From a virus, in IMG/VR virus record IMGVR_UViG_3300006920_000238, positions 1 through 24,489 of that record: a stretch of 24,489 nt of DNA. One strand, given 5' to 3'. Position 1 is the stretch's first letter; each line of letters begins with the position of its first letter. Made by a program: the position numbers and the translations under genes. The notes beneath the pieces were generated by a model. That model was not told where the DNA came from. It did not search any database and worked only from the letters and a program-made list of their open reading frames with translations. Of the stretch, positions 1 to 9,591 are shown piece by piece.

Positions 1-3000
1 TAATCCAGGACATCTGCCTGGGAGGCTTTATCCATGGTGTCGAAGGACATCCCTTCTTCATCTACAAACCAACGGTTCGCAGACTCTACCAGCTGTTCGT
101 AGCTCAACTCACTGAACTCATCTTTGCCACGAGTTTCAGCTTCCATCATCTCTTCAAGAGTGGGGGTTTCTGTCTCGGTCACATCCGGCGCTATCGCGTC
201 CGGTTCTCCCTCGACCGCCGTTGTCGGTTCTTTTGCTTTTTTACGAGCCAACTCCAATGCCTGTTGATTAGTCAAACCTTTGTATGGACCATCCTGCTTG
301 ATCACAGTGTCAGCACCAAAGCGTTCTACTTTCATCCCACGCTTCTGTATCTCCAGAACAGCAGCATTGGCAGCCGGATCATTGGCTTCAATGACTTCGA
401 GCACCTCTTCAGCCAGTTGAAGGATATAGCTTACATCACCCAGCTTCTGTGCATTCTTCTTCGCACGAGCTTCACGATCAGTGTTGTCTTTGACAATGTC
501 AGACTTGACCCAAGAAAGCATGGCCTTGAGACGGTCCATGTGTTGCTCAAGAGCATGAGCTGGATCTTTCTTCTTACGACGGAAGATCTCAAGCAGAACT
601 TTGATATCCCTCTGAAGAGTCTTCGTATCAGGAACAACTGTCGTTCCTTCTTCGATTGGGATGTCCAACAGACTCATCAACGAGGCAAGGTCATTCACTT
701 CAGAAACGACATCTGGAGACAGCGTAGTCTCTGGAATTCTGTTCTCTTCATTCTCTTGACGAAGAGCGTCAGCCTCTTCCTCAGTCAATGGGATACCATC
801 AACCTCTGTTGTTTGTGGATCACCTGTGACAGTCAAATCTGTTTGTGACTCAAATCCACGCAATTCTGGGACACTAAGTTCCCCATCTGGGAAAGACTCA
901 GGGAATGCACGAACAGCAGCGTTGTACGCTTCGACGACCATTACCGCATCAGCATGTACCGTTCGAGCAAAACGAATTCCACCAGGAGAACCAGCCTGAT
1001 AAACAGTCCGTTTTCCAGCACCTTCCACCAAGCCTTTGCCTTTGACGAGGCCAGTATAAGTCTGATCTGAACCACGACCATTGGCATTACGACCATCATA
1101 TGAAGCATTGAGGGCTCCAATCTTATTGATCATGTGTTGGGCAAAATTGTTGAAGTCAGTCCCGATCTCTGTGACTGGAACTGATTGCCCATCTGCATTT
1201 ATGAGTGTCTTGTCAGCAGTCTGTGATCCTTTGAAGATATCACCAACAAACTGTGCAACAGAACGAACCCCATCCTTTGCTGTGAGGTCTGAACCAACAG
1301 CAATATCACGAGTCACAGGATCAGTTGGCAACGGCTTGAGGTTTGGTGTGTCCCCTCGTTGGTCTGCAATTCTTTGAAGCTCAACGTTCTCTTCTTTGAC
1401 GAACTCAACAACATCACCGATCCGTGTGTTCAATGCCTGAGAGATGTTCTTTGCTTCAGTCAGAACTCTGACATCTTCTTCAGTCAGGTCAGTGCGATCG
1501 TCCTGCTCCAGAATTTTGTTCACCACATCTGGGTTCACATTTACTGGGTTGGTTTTCGCAACCGCTGTGCTCTCGGCAACAACCTGATCTGTGATCTCTG
1601 CATCTGCACTTTGGCTCTCATTCAGATTGATCTTGGCAGCCCGATCCTGGACTGCTTTGAAATCAGGAGAAGCAATCAGCTTCTTCACGTTCGGCCGCAT
1701 TGCAACCGGTAGTTTCTGAGTTGAGTCACGAAGAGCATTGAATTGCTGTGAGGCATAGAGCACATCGCTATCGCTCATGCGCTTGATCTTGAAACCCTTC
1801 GATGCAAACGAGGTCATGATCCCAGTCACGTTGTCGAGAACCGTTCCACCAGGCTTCACGTTCTCACTGAATGTGGAGGGAACTGCACCGGAAGTGGGTG
1901 TTTGTGCAATATTCTGAACAGCAGCCTTATTCTCGGCCGTGGTTTCGTTGAAAGCTCCAGTCTCTCTGAGAGGAGTATTCAACTCAGCAGTTGCCAACTG
2001 TTTAACCGCAGCCGCGGTTTCCAGGGTCTGACTCTGAATCTTCTTGTCTGGTCGGTTGTTGAAATCTTCAACCTTACGTCCCACAGCTTTAGCAGCAGGG
2101 ACAACAGTCTTCGAGGCAACTGCCTTGGCCACAGGAGCGACAGCCTGAGCAGCTCTTGACTGGGAAGCCGCCTGAGCACCCCGACCAGCAGCTTTAACCC
2201 CTGAGACAGCAGCTCCAGCGAGTTTCTGAGCAGCAGGAGAGGTTACAACATCTTTTATGGCGCCGGGAGCAGAGGCAGCTGCATTTGGAACTGCAAGAAC
2301 CCCACTCATACCAGCACCTGCAATGGCACCTTCAGCGAACGCTTGTCCAACGCCTTCACCTAAACCTTGGTTCGGATCGACATAATCACGGACAGCAATG
2401 TTTGTGTTGAATTGACCAGTGGCACCTTGTCCACCTTCTTCCAGGGTCTGGGCTCCGACAGCACGAGCTGTTCCAATAATGCCAGCTCCTTTGAAGGAGG
2501 CAATTGGTGCAGCTTCAAACTTACCTGTGATCAGGCCCAAAGCCATAGCTTGTGGGAACTGACGACCGAAAGCTCCAAGTCCTGCATTGGCAGCAATTTG
2601 TGCCTTTGCATCATCTGGGTCTACGTTGTTTGCGATCAGGTCTTTGTACTCGGATGGACCAGCCATCAACTCACCATGGGTTTTTCCCAGGATCTCATTG
2701 ACAGTTTGTGTATATACGCCTGCACCTTCAGCAAGACCAACACCAGCAGCAACCGCTGCACGTTGAGCCTGATCAGCACCGGCAGCCAGGAATCGAGTCC
2801 CTTGGGTAGGTGCAATCTGGTTGGCGATCTTCGCTGCATTAAATGATGCACTCTTTGTGACCAAGTTTGAAGCAGCAGAGGCAATCTTTGCAGAAGGACC
2901 AAGGGAACCAAGTCCCTGAGCAATCACATCTCCAGCAACTGCACCTTCAGAGATAACTCGTCCAGTGTTGTTCAGTGCTCCACGACCCAACCAACGGAGG

Positions 3001-3542
3001 TCATCCATCAACGCTGGTTCTCGGCCGGCAGTATCTCTCTCGTATTGAGCTTGGTTGTCCTCAGCATCGAGAGCACCCTCAACACCTGATACACCTTGAC
3101 GATCCAGTAATTCCCTGGACTTCAGGTTGTTCATTGCTTCTGTGAGTTTCGCAGCAGTGGCTGAGTAATTTGTAGCGTACTCCGATACACTCGTGTCACC
3201 GGTGACCTTCTCTACACCCTTACCAACCACACCGATCCCGAGACCAACGACGGAACCAACAGTACCAACAAATCCTGAACCAGCAGCAAGAGCAGTGTCC
3301 CCGGCTACTTGGCCAAGATCACGTTCACGATTGTCGATGCGGTTAACTTCAGCACGCTGTTGCGTGTATAGATCACGGCTGTCGGCTACATCTTTTCCGT
3401 ATTTATTGACGAGGTATCCGTAGGGAGCTGTTTCAATATCCTGAGTGAACTCTTCGTTCGCAAGTTCATTTCCCTCATTGCCGGCCACAACCATTCTGCG
3501 GGCAGCATTCTCATCAAAAATAGGGGTGTACTCTTCAGCCAT
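1..3542 (-). CDS. N-terminal part of giant virion protein, probable N4 gp50-type virion RNA polymerase (partial)
   Basis: An open frame starts at an ATG at 3542 (MAEEYTPIFDENAARRM) and stays open to the window edge, giving about 1180 residues without a stop. A Gly/Ala-rich hydrophobic stretch lies near residues 83-110, and an Ala/Lys-rich stretch near 430-490. The rest is mostly helical-looking and the visible end is acidic. In N4 relatives the gene at this place, downstream of gp51 and at the end of the late operon, encodes the roughly 3500-residue virion RNA polymerase that is packaged and injected with the genome. Its catalytic domain begins near residue 1000, so almost none of the catalytic motifs would be visible here. 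The identification is therefore from position and size, not from polymerase motifs. A large ejected protein without polymerase activity is the alternative. Confidence 0.72.
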   Translation of the reverse strand, partial: MAEEYTPIFDENAARRMVVAGNEGNELANEEFTQDIETAPYGYLVNKYGKDVADSRDLYTQQRAEVNRIDNRERDLGQVAGDTALAAGSGFVGTVGSVVGLGIGVVGKGVEKVTGDTSVSEYATNYSATAAKLTEAMNNLKSRELLDRQGVSGVEGALDAEDNQAQYERDTAGREPALMDDLRWLGRGALNNTGRVISEGAVAGDVIAQGLGSLGPSAKIASAASNLVTKSASFNAAKIANQIAPTQGTRFLAAGADQAQRAAVAAGVGLAEGAGVYTQTVNEILGKTHGELMAGPSEYKDLIANNVDPDDAKAQIAANAGLGAFGRQFPQAMALGLITGKFEAAPIASFKGAGIIGTARAVGAQTLEEGGQGATGQFNTNIAVRDYVDPNQGLGEGVGQAFAEGAIAGAGMSGVLAVPNAAASAPGAIKDVVTSPAAQKLAGAAVSGVKAAGRGAQAASQSRAAQAVAPVAKAVASKTVVPAAKAVGRKVEDFNNRPDKKIQSQTLETAAAVKQLATAELNTPLRETGAFNETTAENKAAVQNIAQTPTSGAVPSTFSENVKPGGTVLDNVTGIMTSFASKGFKIKRMSDSDVLYASQQFNALRDSTQKLPVAMRPNVKKLIASPDFKAVQDRAAKINLNESQSADAEITDQVVAESTAVAKTNPVNVNPDVVNKILEQDDRTDLTEEDVRVLTEAKNISQALNTRIGDVVEFVKEENVELQRIADQRGDTPNLKPLPTDPVTRDIAVGSDLTAKDGVRSVAQFVGDIFKGSQTADKTLINADGQSVPVTEIGTDFNNFAQHMINKIGALNASYDGRNANGRGSDQTYTGLVKGKGLVEGAGKRTVYQAGSPGGIRFARTVHADAVMVVEAYNAAVRAFPESFPDGELSVPELRGFESQTDLTVTGDPQTTEVDGIPLTEEEADALRQENEENRIPETTLSPDVVSEVNDLASLMSLLDIPIEEGTTVVPDTKTLQRDIKVLLEIFRRKKKDPAHALEQHMDRLKAMLSWVKSDIVKDNTDREARAKKNAQKLGDVSYILQLAEEVLEVIEANDPAANAAVLEIQKRGMKVERFGADTVIKQDGPYKGLTNQQALELARKKAKEPTTAVEGEPDAIAPDVTETETPTLEEMMEAETRGKDEFSELSYEQLVESANRWFVDEEGMSFDTMDKASQADVLD

Positions 3543-3575
3543 TTATTGGATCCTTGGTCTGGTTTCCCCTTCTTT

Positions 3576-3605
3576 ACAGGACTGGAGCATAAACACCAGT
3601 CCTGT
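3576..3605. repeat. Intergenic perfect hairpin upstream of the giant gene
   Basis: A 10-bp perfect inverted repeat (ACAGGACTGG / CCAGTCCTGT) with a 10-base loop fills the gap between the gp51-like stop and the giant gene start. No T-run follows on either strand, so it is not a standard intrinsic terminator. RNA processing, mRNA stabilisation or partial pausing are possible roles. Confidence 0.7.
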
Positions 3606-3613
3606 TAAGTTGT

Positions 3614-5203
3614 TTAGCGGTTCGAGCGTCGTTGAGCACCGATACCTGGAGCAGGGGCAGTAACAGCAGGTCGACCACCTAGAGGACCAGCTGGCTGACC
3701 TTTATTTCCCCATTTATCATACAACCCATCAACTTCAGCTACCAAAGCAGCTTGGTCGACGAGTAGTTGATTGGGAACAGTATCACCGTTGCCTTGAAGC
3801 CTTTGAATCTTTTTAGAGATTCGACCCAACTTTGCTGTGGTATCGTTGATTACCTTTGCTTTTCTTGCATCATCAGCCAGAGCAGCACGAGACTTTGCAG
3901 CACCATCAGAAGAGAAATGCTCACGAGCAAACTTTGCCGCTTCTTTGTTGCTGAGATTGTCACCACCGATCGATAGACGACGACCAAGGCGGCTCTCAGT
4001 TTCAGCAGCACGAGCATATGAGTAAGCAGCTTCTGCCCGACTGATGCCTTCACTGGTTGCCAAAGCGTTGATTGCAGACTCAATATCTGAAGGCTTGGCA
4101 GAAACTCCAAGCCCTTCCAAAGCATCTGTCATCATGCCAGCAGGGTTCTCTTGGTATGTTGCAGCTGCACTCATAGCGACTTTATATGGGTCTCTTGACT
4201 GTTCTTCTTTGATATCTGCCAGAGTTGTATCTGCGGTTCCAATAGAATCTGGGGGAGCACCTGTCAGACCAAGTCCGAGTCGAGCAGCACTCAGAGCACC
4301 ACCATCACCGGTCTCAGCTAGAAGCTTGGCTTTGTTCGCAAGTTGTTCTTTTGCAGTTTTACCAGGAATGTTTTTGTTACCAAGCATAACTGCTTCAGTT
4401 GGATCAACTTGGGTATTAGAAAGATCCAATATGACTTGAGCCATGTTCTCATCATTCTGCTTCACTTCAGCAGCAGTGACTCCAACTTCACCGTTTGCAG
4501 CATAGTTATACTGAGTGTCGAAAGAACCCAAAGCCTCACTAGGTGTTAGGGTTTGTCGACTTGCAAGGTGAGCTTCAAGAGCAGCTTGAGCTGGTCGGTT
4601 AGCAAGAGAACCACCTGCATTCACGGGTTGGCCTTGGACAGGAACCTGTGGGCCATTTGGTCCAACAGGTGAACTCGAAGGAACAGGATCTGCATCCCCA
4701 AGTGTGGTGTTCTCTTTTGCAGCGTTGTACGCCAATATAGCTTGAGCACTTTGCTCATCACGACGAAGAAGATCATACTCCCGATCTTCAAGCTGATTTG
4801 CATGATCAGTATTTGCACGACCGGTGGCAGCCTGAGTTGAAGCAGTTCGTGCATTCACCCCAGCTGTGTTGGCTCCGACCAGTCCAGTATCAGCACGCTG
4901 TTTCTCATACCCCAGGATGTTATCCCGACGGTTGATCAACTCATTACGCATACGATCAGAGATGTTCATCGAGTTGAAATCGAGAGAACCAACCTTCTGA
5001 TTCCATTCTTCTTCAGTCTTTGCCCCTGCCAAGAGGTTTGTCAGTTCGGCATCACCTTGAGCTTCTTGGCCCTCTTGGTATTGTTTTAGAAGGCCGGCTG
5101 CGTTGGAGATGCCTTGTTGAAAGGATTCCCCAGCCCGAGCTGTAGCTTGAGAGGCAACCGATAGATTCGGAGCCTTGATCTGTTCAATAGAAAGTCGAGC
5201 CAT
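3614..5203 (-). CDS. gp51-like internal virion / ejection protein
   Basis: The 529-residue protein starts at an ATG preceded by AAGGAA. It is rich in Ala, Gln, Asn and Asp, has no membrane segment or signal peptide, and is predicted by eye to be mostly helical. A Pro/Gly-rich linker lies near residues 175-200 (PVPSSSPVGPNG) and a basic Pro/Gly-rich tail ends the chain. It occupies the position of N4 gp51, between the small gp52-like protein and the giant gene, where N4-like phages encode proteins carried in the particle and released with the DNA. No enzymatic motif was recognised. The role as an ejection or internal capsid protein is inferred from position and composition. Confidence 0.6.
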   Translation of the reverse strand: MARLSIEQIKAPNLSVASQATARAGESFQQGISNAAGLLKQYQEGQEAQGDAELTNLLAGAKTEEEWNQKVGSLDFNSMNISDRMRNELINRRDNILGYEKQRADTGLVGANTAGVNARTASTQAATGRANTDHANQLEDREYDLLRRDEQSAQAILAYNAAKENTTLGDADPVPSSSPVGPNGPQVPVQGQPVNAGGSLANRPAQAALEAHLASRQTLTPSEALGSFDTQYNYAANGEVGVTAAEVKQNDENMAQVILDLSNTQVDPTEAVMLGNKNIPGKTAKEQLANKAKLLAETGDGGALSAARLGLGLTGAPPDSIGTADTTLADIKEEQSRDPYKVAMSAAATYQENPAGMMTDALEGLGVSAKPSDIESAINALATSEGISRAEAAYSYARAAETESRLGRRLSIGGDNLSNKEAAKFAREHFSSDGAAKSRAALADDARKAKVINDTTAKLGRISKKIQRLQGNGDTVPNQLLVDQAALVAEVDGLYDKWGNKGQPAGPLGGRPAVTAPAPGIGAQRRSNR

Positions 5204-5215
5204 GGGATGAATTCC

Positions 5216-5638
5216 TTACAGTTTGTTCTTTTCGACATACGCATCAGCTTCCGATGAGTCTCGGCCTTCTGAGGCATAACGAGTCCGAATACGATCTTCG
5301 AGCTCTGTGTTGTACGTCTTCGTTTGGTTCCCAAGGTTGGTTTCGAAGGTCCGCTCTTGAAGAGCCAGGGACTTCTTCGCAATCTTGTTCTGCTGGAAGC
5401 TACTCCAGAGTGAACCAAGAGTACCAATGGCGGCAATACCCGTCTGAGCCAAGCCACCTTTTCCGAAAAGACCAGGATTTCCGGTTGTGGTTTTTACACC
5501 ATCCACACCTTCAATTGTCGACTGGTTTCCCCAAAGACTAAAACCACCTTGCTGACCAGAGCCAGCGACAGCAGCATCTGCTCCAGCATTAGAGATTCCG
5601 GGAATCTCAGGAAGTAATCCGTTATATCCGTTTTGCAT
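5216..5638 (-). CDS. gp52-like small internal virion protein
   Basis: The 140-residue protein starts at an ATG with GGAG six bases upstream; that GGAG lies inside the last codons of the preceding gene, so the two are probably translationally coupled. A Gly-rich N-terminal half is followed by a hydrophobic segment near residues 64-80 (LAQTGIAAIGTLGSLWSSF) and then a polar helix with the pattern QQNKIAKKSLALQE...NLGNQTKTYNTELEDR. This helix pattern is common in small podovirus internal virion proteins of the T7 gp14 kind. Gene order matches N4 gp52. The likely role is part of the DNA-ejection apparatus, perhaps membrane-interacting; this is inference from the segment pattern and position. Confidence 0.6.
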   Translation of the reverse strand: MQNGYNGLLPEIPGISNAGADAAVAGSGQQGGFSLWGNQSTIEGVDGVKTTTGNPGLFGKGGLAQTGIAAIGTLGSLWSSFQQNKIAKKSLALQERTFETNLGNQTKTYNTELEDRIRTRYASEGRDSSEADAYVEKNKL

Positions 5639-5640
5639 AG

Positions 5641-8364
5641 TTATCTCCGTGGCAGGGAAAGTTGAAGGTCTCCATAATTGGATACCATAGAAAGGGTGAC
5701 ATCCACAATATCCCCACCAGTCATGGTGGTTCTGTTGATAAACTCGTCTAGTAGCTCAGGAGTATAAGACCCAGAACCATTGCCTTCTACGCTATCTGTA
5801 AGGCTCATGGGGTTAAATGCCAAGTCATTTAATAGGCCCTGACTCCGCATGAGTTCTTCGATACTGGAAGTTGCTCTGTCATATTCTTCCTGGTTTTCTG
5901 TCATAAGACCCATAACGTCTGAAATCTCAGCTTGAACCATACCAGAATATCCGTTGGCTATGGCCGAGCTGAACTTCAAAAGTTGCTCAGGCTGCAATAG
6001 ATCACTCATGGTGAAACTGTCGAATCCGTTCGAGATCCCGTAGTTGACTGCAAAACCTGCGATCGCTCCAATGATCGAGCCCCACTTTTCACCGAAGATA
6101 TCAGTCGATACTTCTGTGATAGCTCGTGAGATTATGATCGCAGCGATCGCATTTGTTACGGCGCCGGCTACAATTGCTGCTGTACTACCTGCGGCAAAGC
6201 CCAATCCAGCACCAACCGTGGCGTTTGTTCCCAATGCACCAGTTGCACCGCCTACGGCCGCTGGAGAGATCAGAACAGAGATCACAACAATAGCGATAAT
6301 GATCAGCAACATCCCAAGGAACGTCTGATACCACTTCTTCTTCACAACCAGATAGCTGTTGAAAGTAATCCATGTATTGGCCGTGGCCATCTGTGTGAAA
6401 TCTTTGATCCCCAGACTTTTCACCGTCGGAGCATGGAGAGGCACAATAAACACCGAAGCCTCAGCATCATCGACACCCTCTTTCAGAGTTGTCCGTACAG
6501 ACTTCCCACCATAGATGAAGTTCTCATGAACCATCCCGTAGATGGACATCCTGGTGTATGTGTTTGCACTGGTTTGTTTGAACAAGATCAGCTCATTAAG
6601 AGTCTTTGTCGTCTTCAAAAAAGAAGGAAACAGCAACACTCCACCACCAGAAACAACTTCCCAAGTGAGAGTCTCCCCATCTTCAAACCAAATATCACCC
6701 TGGACAGCCCCAACTTTACCAACACCTGTCTCATTGGTCTCATTGATGTTGACCCAGGTGTATCGGTTATCAAACCCGCCTAAACTTGGGTGATCTGAAA
6801 TCAGACGAATCGTTGTCGACTCTGGATCTCCCAGAGCAGGAACGCCAGGTTTGGCTGTTCCCCATAAAGGATCAAGTGGGTTATCCTGTGCCTCAACCCA
6901 AGCTGTATGATCTGCAACCAAAGTATCATAGGCTGCTATGTTTGCTTTCAATGCAACGATGGTTGCAGGGGAAGTATTCTGCCTTGGAATCTGATTCTTG
7001 AAGAACTCATACAGATATTTTTTGCATGATTCATCAATGACATTCACCGAAACGCCCCACTGGATATAGGAATAATCGATGTCTCCAATATCTGGGTTGG
7101 CCTCAACTTCTTCAACAACCCCTTCAATGTTCTGCCCTTTGGTTGCTTTCCGGTAGGCTTTCTTTGTCTCTGCAAAGAGAGTGGCATATCCAGCATCCAT
7201 GATCGACACGTTGTTCAATCTGACTGGCAAGAATGGATAGTATTCTGGAGTCAGGGTAGGTGTTGCTTCAACTACCAAAGCATCCAATGTCGCATTGCCA
7301 GTTCCAACCTCGTAAATCCAAATCTGAGGAGTCACATAAATCTTCTCCAGGATCGTGTCCTGTGTGTCTTCACTCCAGTCATAGATTGCTGTGAGGAAAT
7401 CTCCAGCAGTGTTGGTGGTGACTGTTTCTGTCACCCCTGGAACAGGAACATTTGGGTTTACCACAAAAGTTGTTTCACCAACATTATCGATCGTAACCTC
7501 TCGGTTCTCTGTTTGGTACATCCATCTCTCTTGGCTGATCGTCTCTCCCGAGGCCCCATCCCCACCAAGATAATCAATCCGCCCATATGTACGAAGGATT
7601 GGATCCCACATCAGACCACTTGTTACAGGGTTTGTAACGGTCACGATGTCAGGATCACCATTGTCGTATGACTTGGTCTCCGTCACAGTCTGATTGAGGG
7701 TATATGGTCCCTCTGCTGTCTGGTTCGCTGTAGCATCAAGTGAGTACCCAGCTGTCGACGGAGGGGTCAACACATCGAGTGTCACAGCACCAACAACCAA
7801 GGACTGAACCTCAGCAGGCAGAATCTGATAGTATCTGGCCACAACGTACTGCTTGTCTTTGTCAAACGTTCCCGCGGGGAATGATACAGTACCACCACCC
7901 TCGTATTGGATGTTGATCTGGTGAAGATCCGAATCGTAGTCGGCAGCCCACTCTGTTCCGTTCTCCGTTGGATTGTTGGCCAAAATGTATTGCTCTGCCC
8001 AAATTGTATAGTCTCCGTCGGTCAACTCAGAAGTCTGAATGACGGTCGTTAAACCGACAGGTGTCCCAGCAAGCGGGATGTACGGCGCCACAACAGTTGG
8101 ATCGACAGTGACAGCATTCCGAACAGTCAATGTTGGGATCCCTGCAATGTCGTTTCGGACAGCCCAATTGAAGAAGGACCGTTGCGTAATGCCCGGACCA
8201 GTCAGGTAATTTCTGACAATCGACTCTCCAAGGAATGTTTCATACGGATTCATTACCGCACTGAAGAGTGATGATTTTAGGAAGTTGGGACGATCCGCCT
8301 CGTCTCCAGCCAGGTTATAGACTGAGGACGAGACGTAAATCTTCTTGCTACCAAAGAGACCCAC
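5641..8364 (-). CDS. gp53-like large virion protein with C-terminal membrane-type segment
   Basis: The 907-residue protein starts at a GTG (MGLFGSKKIYV) with AAAGGAG seven bases upstream; this strong RBS decides the start. Residues 1-670 are beta-rich and Thr/Val/Asp-rich, as in phage tail or hub proteins. Residues 678-750 switch abruptly to a very hydrophobic Gly/Ala/Ile segment (WYQTFLGMLLIIIAIVVISV, then Gly/Ala repeats), followed by a second hydrophobic patch near 762-780 and a polar helical end. A large soluble domain joined to a membrane-active segment would fit a protein that is part of the virion and enters the host envelope on ejection. It corresponds by order to N4 gp53. No enzymatic domain was recognised. 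Confidence 0.6.
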   Translation of the reverse strand: MGLFGSKKIYVSSSVYNLAGDEADRPNFLKSSLFSAVMNPYETFLGESIVRNYLTGPGITQRSFFNWAVRNDIAGIPTLTVRNAVTVDPTVVAPYIPLAGTPVGLTTVIQTSELTDGDYTIWAEQYILANNPTENGTEWAADYDSDLHQINIQYEGGGTVSFPAGTFDKDKQYVVARYYQILPAEVQSLVVGAVTLDVLTPPSTAGYSLDATANQTAEGPYTLNQTVTETKSYDNGDPDIVTVTNPVTSGLMWDPILRTYGRIDYLGGDGASGETISQERWMYQTENREVTIDNVGETTFVVNPNVPVPGVTETVTTNTAGDFLTAIYDWSEDTQDTILEKIYVTPQIWIYEVGTGNATLDALVVEATPTLTPEYYPFLPVRLNNVSIMDAGYATLFAETKKAYRKATKGQNIEGVVEEVEANPDIGDIDYSYIQWGVSVNVIDESCKKYLYEFFKNQIPRQNTSPATIVALKANIAAYDTLVADHTAWVEAQDNPLDPLWGTAKPGVPALGDPESTTIRLISDHPSLGGFDNRYTWVNINETNETGVGKVGAVQGDIWFEDGETLTWEVVSGGGVLLFPSFLKTTKTLNELILFKQTSANTYTRMSIYGMVHENFIYGGKSVRTTLKEGVDDAEASVFIVPLHAPTVKSLGIKDFTQMATANTWITFNSYLVVKKKWYQTFLGMLLIIIAIVVISVLISPAAVGGATGALGTNATVGAGLGFAAGSTAAIVAGAVTNAIAAIIISRAITEVSTDIFGEKWGSIIGAIAGFAVNYGISNGFDSFTMSDLLQPEQLLKFSSAIANGYSGMVQAEISDVMGLMTENQEEYDRATSSIEELMRSQGLLNDLAFNPMSLTDSVEGNGSGSYTPELLDEFINRTTMTGGDIVDVTLSMVSNYGDLQLSLPRR

Positions 8365-8376
8365 AGTGGTTCTCCT

Positions 8377-9537
8377 TTACAATGCGTTATTCGAACGTAG
8401 GCTCGCAAGAACTGCACTGACCGATGAGACACCCAGCTCTGTTGGAGCTGCAAGGTTCTCATCCAAGGTTTTCTGAGTGATCCAACCATCAAGGTACATT
8501 TTACCAGTCTTGTACTGGGAATCCTTGACGAATGAATCAATCTGCTGTGTGTACAGGTCTTTCTGTTTTCCAACTGAACCAGTGATCGGAGTAAGAGCAT
8601 CCGACCGGACATCCAATGTGTTCGCCCGAGCAGTTTCTTTCTGCTCGTTGAGAAGATTGGTTTGTGCCGGCAACTGGAAGTTCAACAAATGCTGTTCTTT
8701 ACCCAGCTGCACAGGCAGCAGGTTATCCAGTTGGTATTCAGCAGCAGCTTGTTGGGTGACCAACGTCTGTTCTAGGTTGAAGTTCGCGGTGCCTTCTTGA
8801 ATTGGCTGGAGAACCCTGTTTTCAAACTCAGCGATCGAAGCTTGTGCAGGGAGAAGCCGATCAGCAGTAACCTGCTTTGCAGCATACTCAATCGGCATCA
8901 TGTTGTTCCGTTGGTACTCTTGGAGGGACAACTCGGCCGGCAGGAGCCAGTTACGCTTGTACACCTCAGAGTCACGCTGTGCCTCTGTCAGGCAGTAATC
9001 AATATCAGCATTTGCGATCCTCATCTTCGTCAGAGCGTATTCAGCACCTGAATTCTGCATGTCAAAGATTGCTTTTTGGGTCTCGACCTTTGTACGTTCC
9101 AGGTTGATCAAAGCTTCCGTTGCTGCAATCTCAGCAATACGGGCATCCATCTGAGCTTTAATTGCGGACCATTTAGCCTGATCCTTCTGCAACAGGAAAC
9201 TCACAGACTGACCCAAGACAGCAGTCATGACCTGTGTATAGACTTCTGCATACTGGTCCCCGGTGATCCGGTTCCCTTTAAATTCTCGTTGGATGTGCAG
9301 ATCAACGGTGGCCATCAGAGTATCAAAGACACCGGCGCCAGCCAGGTCTTTCTCTGTCAGCTCTTCCAGGGTGACTGCGCTGATGTCGGCATATAATGCT
9401 GAGGTCGTATCAGGTGTGAATGTGTATAACGCACCAGAGAGGTCCACCGTCGGAGGCGTAGGAGCATCCGAGGTGAGAGAGGTAAAGAGTTGGTTCGCAA
9501 CCCCGTCTGCTAGGCAGGCTGTGTCAAGTGCGGCCAT
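8377..9537 (-). CDS. gp54-like virion protein with 15-residue repeats
   Basis: The 386-residue protein starts at an ATG with AGGAA eight bases upstream. Residues 1-180 form a helical N-terminal domain. From about 183 to 292 a motif [LM][LM]P-x-[QE] recurs with exact 15-residue spacing: prolines are at 200, 215, 230, 245, 275 and 290, and degenerate units begin at 183 and 258. The intervals are Gln/Ala/Asn-rich and helix-forming. A strict 15-residue period suggests a regular helical rod or a right-handed pentadecad-type coiled coil. By gene order it matches N4 gp54, a virion protein next to the capsid gene region. It probably forms part of the tail, the neck or the ejected assembly. The repeat is seen directly; the structural reading is inference. 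Confidence 0.6.
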   Translation of the reverse strand: MAALDTACLADGVANQLFTSLTSDAPTPPTVDLSGALYTFTPDTTSALYADISAVTLEELTEKDLAGAGVFDTLMATVDLHIQREFKGNRITGDQYAEVYTQVMTAVLGQSVSFLLQKDQAKWSAIKAQMDARIAEIAATEALINLERTKVETQKAIFDMQNSGAEYALTKMRIANADIDYCLTEAQRDSEVYKRNWLLPAELSLQEYQRNNMMPIEYAAKQVTADRLLPAQASIAEFENRVLQPIQEGTANFNLEQTLVTQQAAAEYQLDNLLPVQLGKEQHLLNFQLPAQTNLLNEQKETARANTLDVRSDALTPITGSVGKQKDLYTQQIDSFVKDSQYKTGKMYLDGWITQKTLDENLAAPTELGVSSVSAVLASLRSNNAL

Positions 9538-9567
9538 TTACTCAATTCCTCTCTCAATGTTTGTTCA

Positions 9568-9584
9568 CCCTGTGCTTAACAGGG
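9568..9584. repeat. Short intergenic hairpin
   Basis: A perfect 6-bp stem (CCCTGT / ACAGGG) with a 5-base loop lies between the gp55-like stop and the gp54-like start. There is no T-run, so it is probably not a terminator. Confidence 0.5.
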
Positions 9585-9591
9585 AAACCTC

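Noticed and set aside
2367-2846. Plus-strand frame of 159 codons inside the giant gene
   Set aside because: It lies opposite the intact giant frame, is Ser/Cys-rich as antisense frames often are, and has no RBS.
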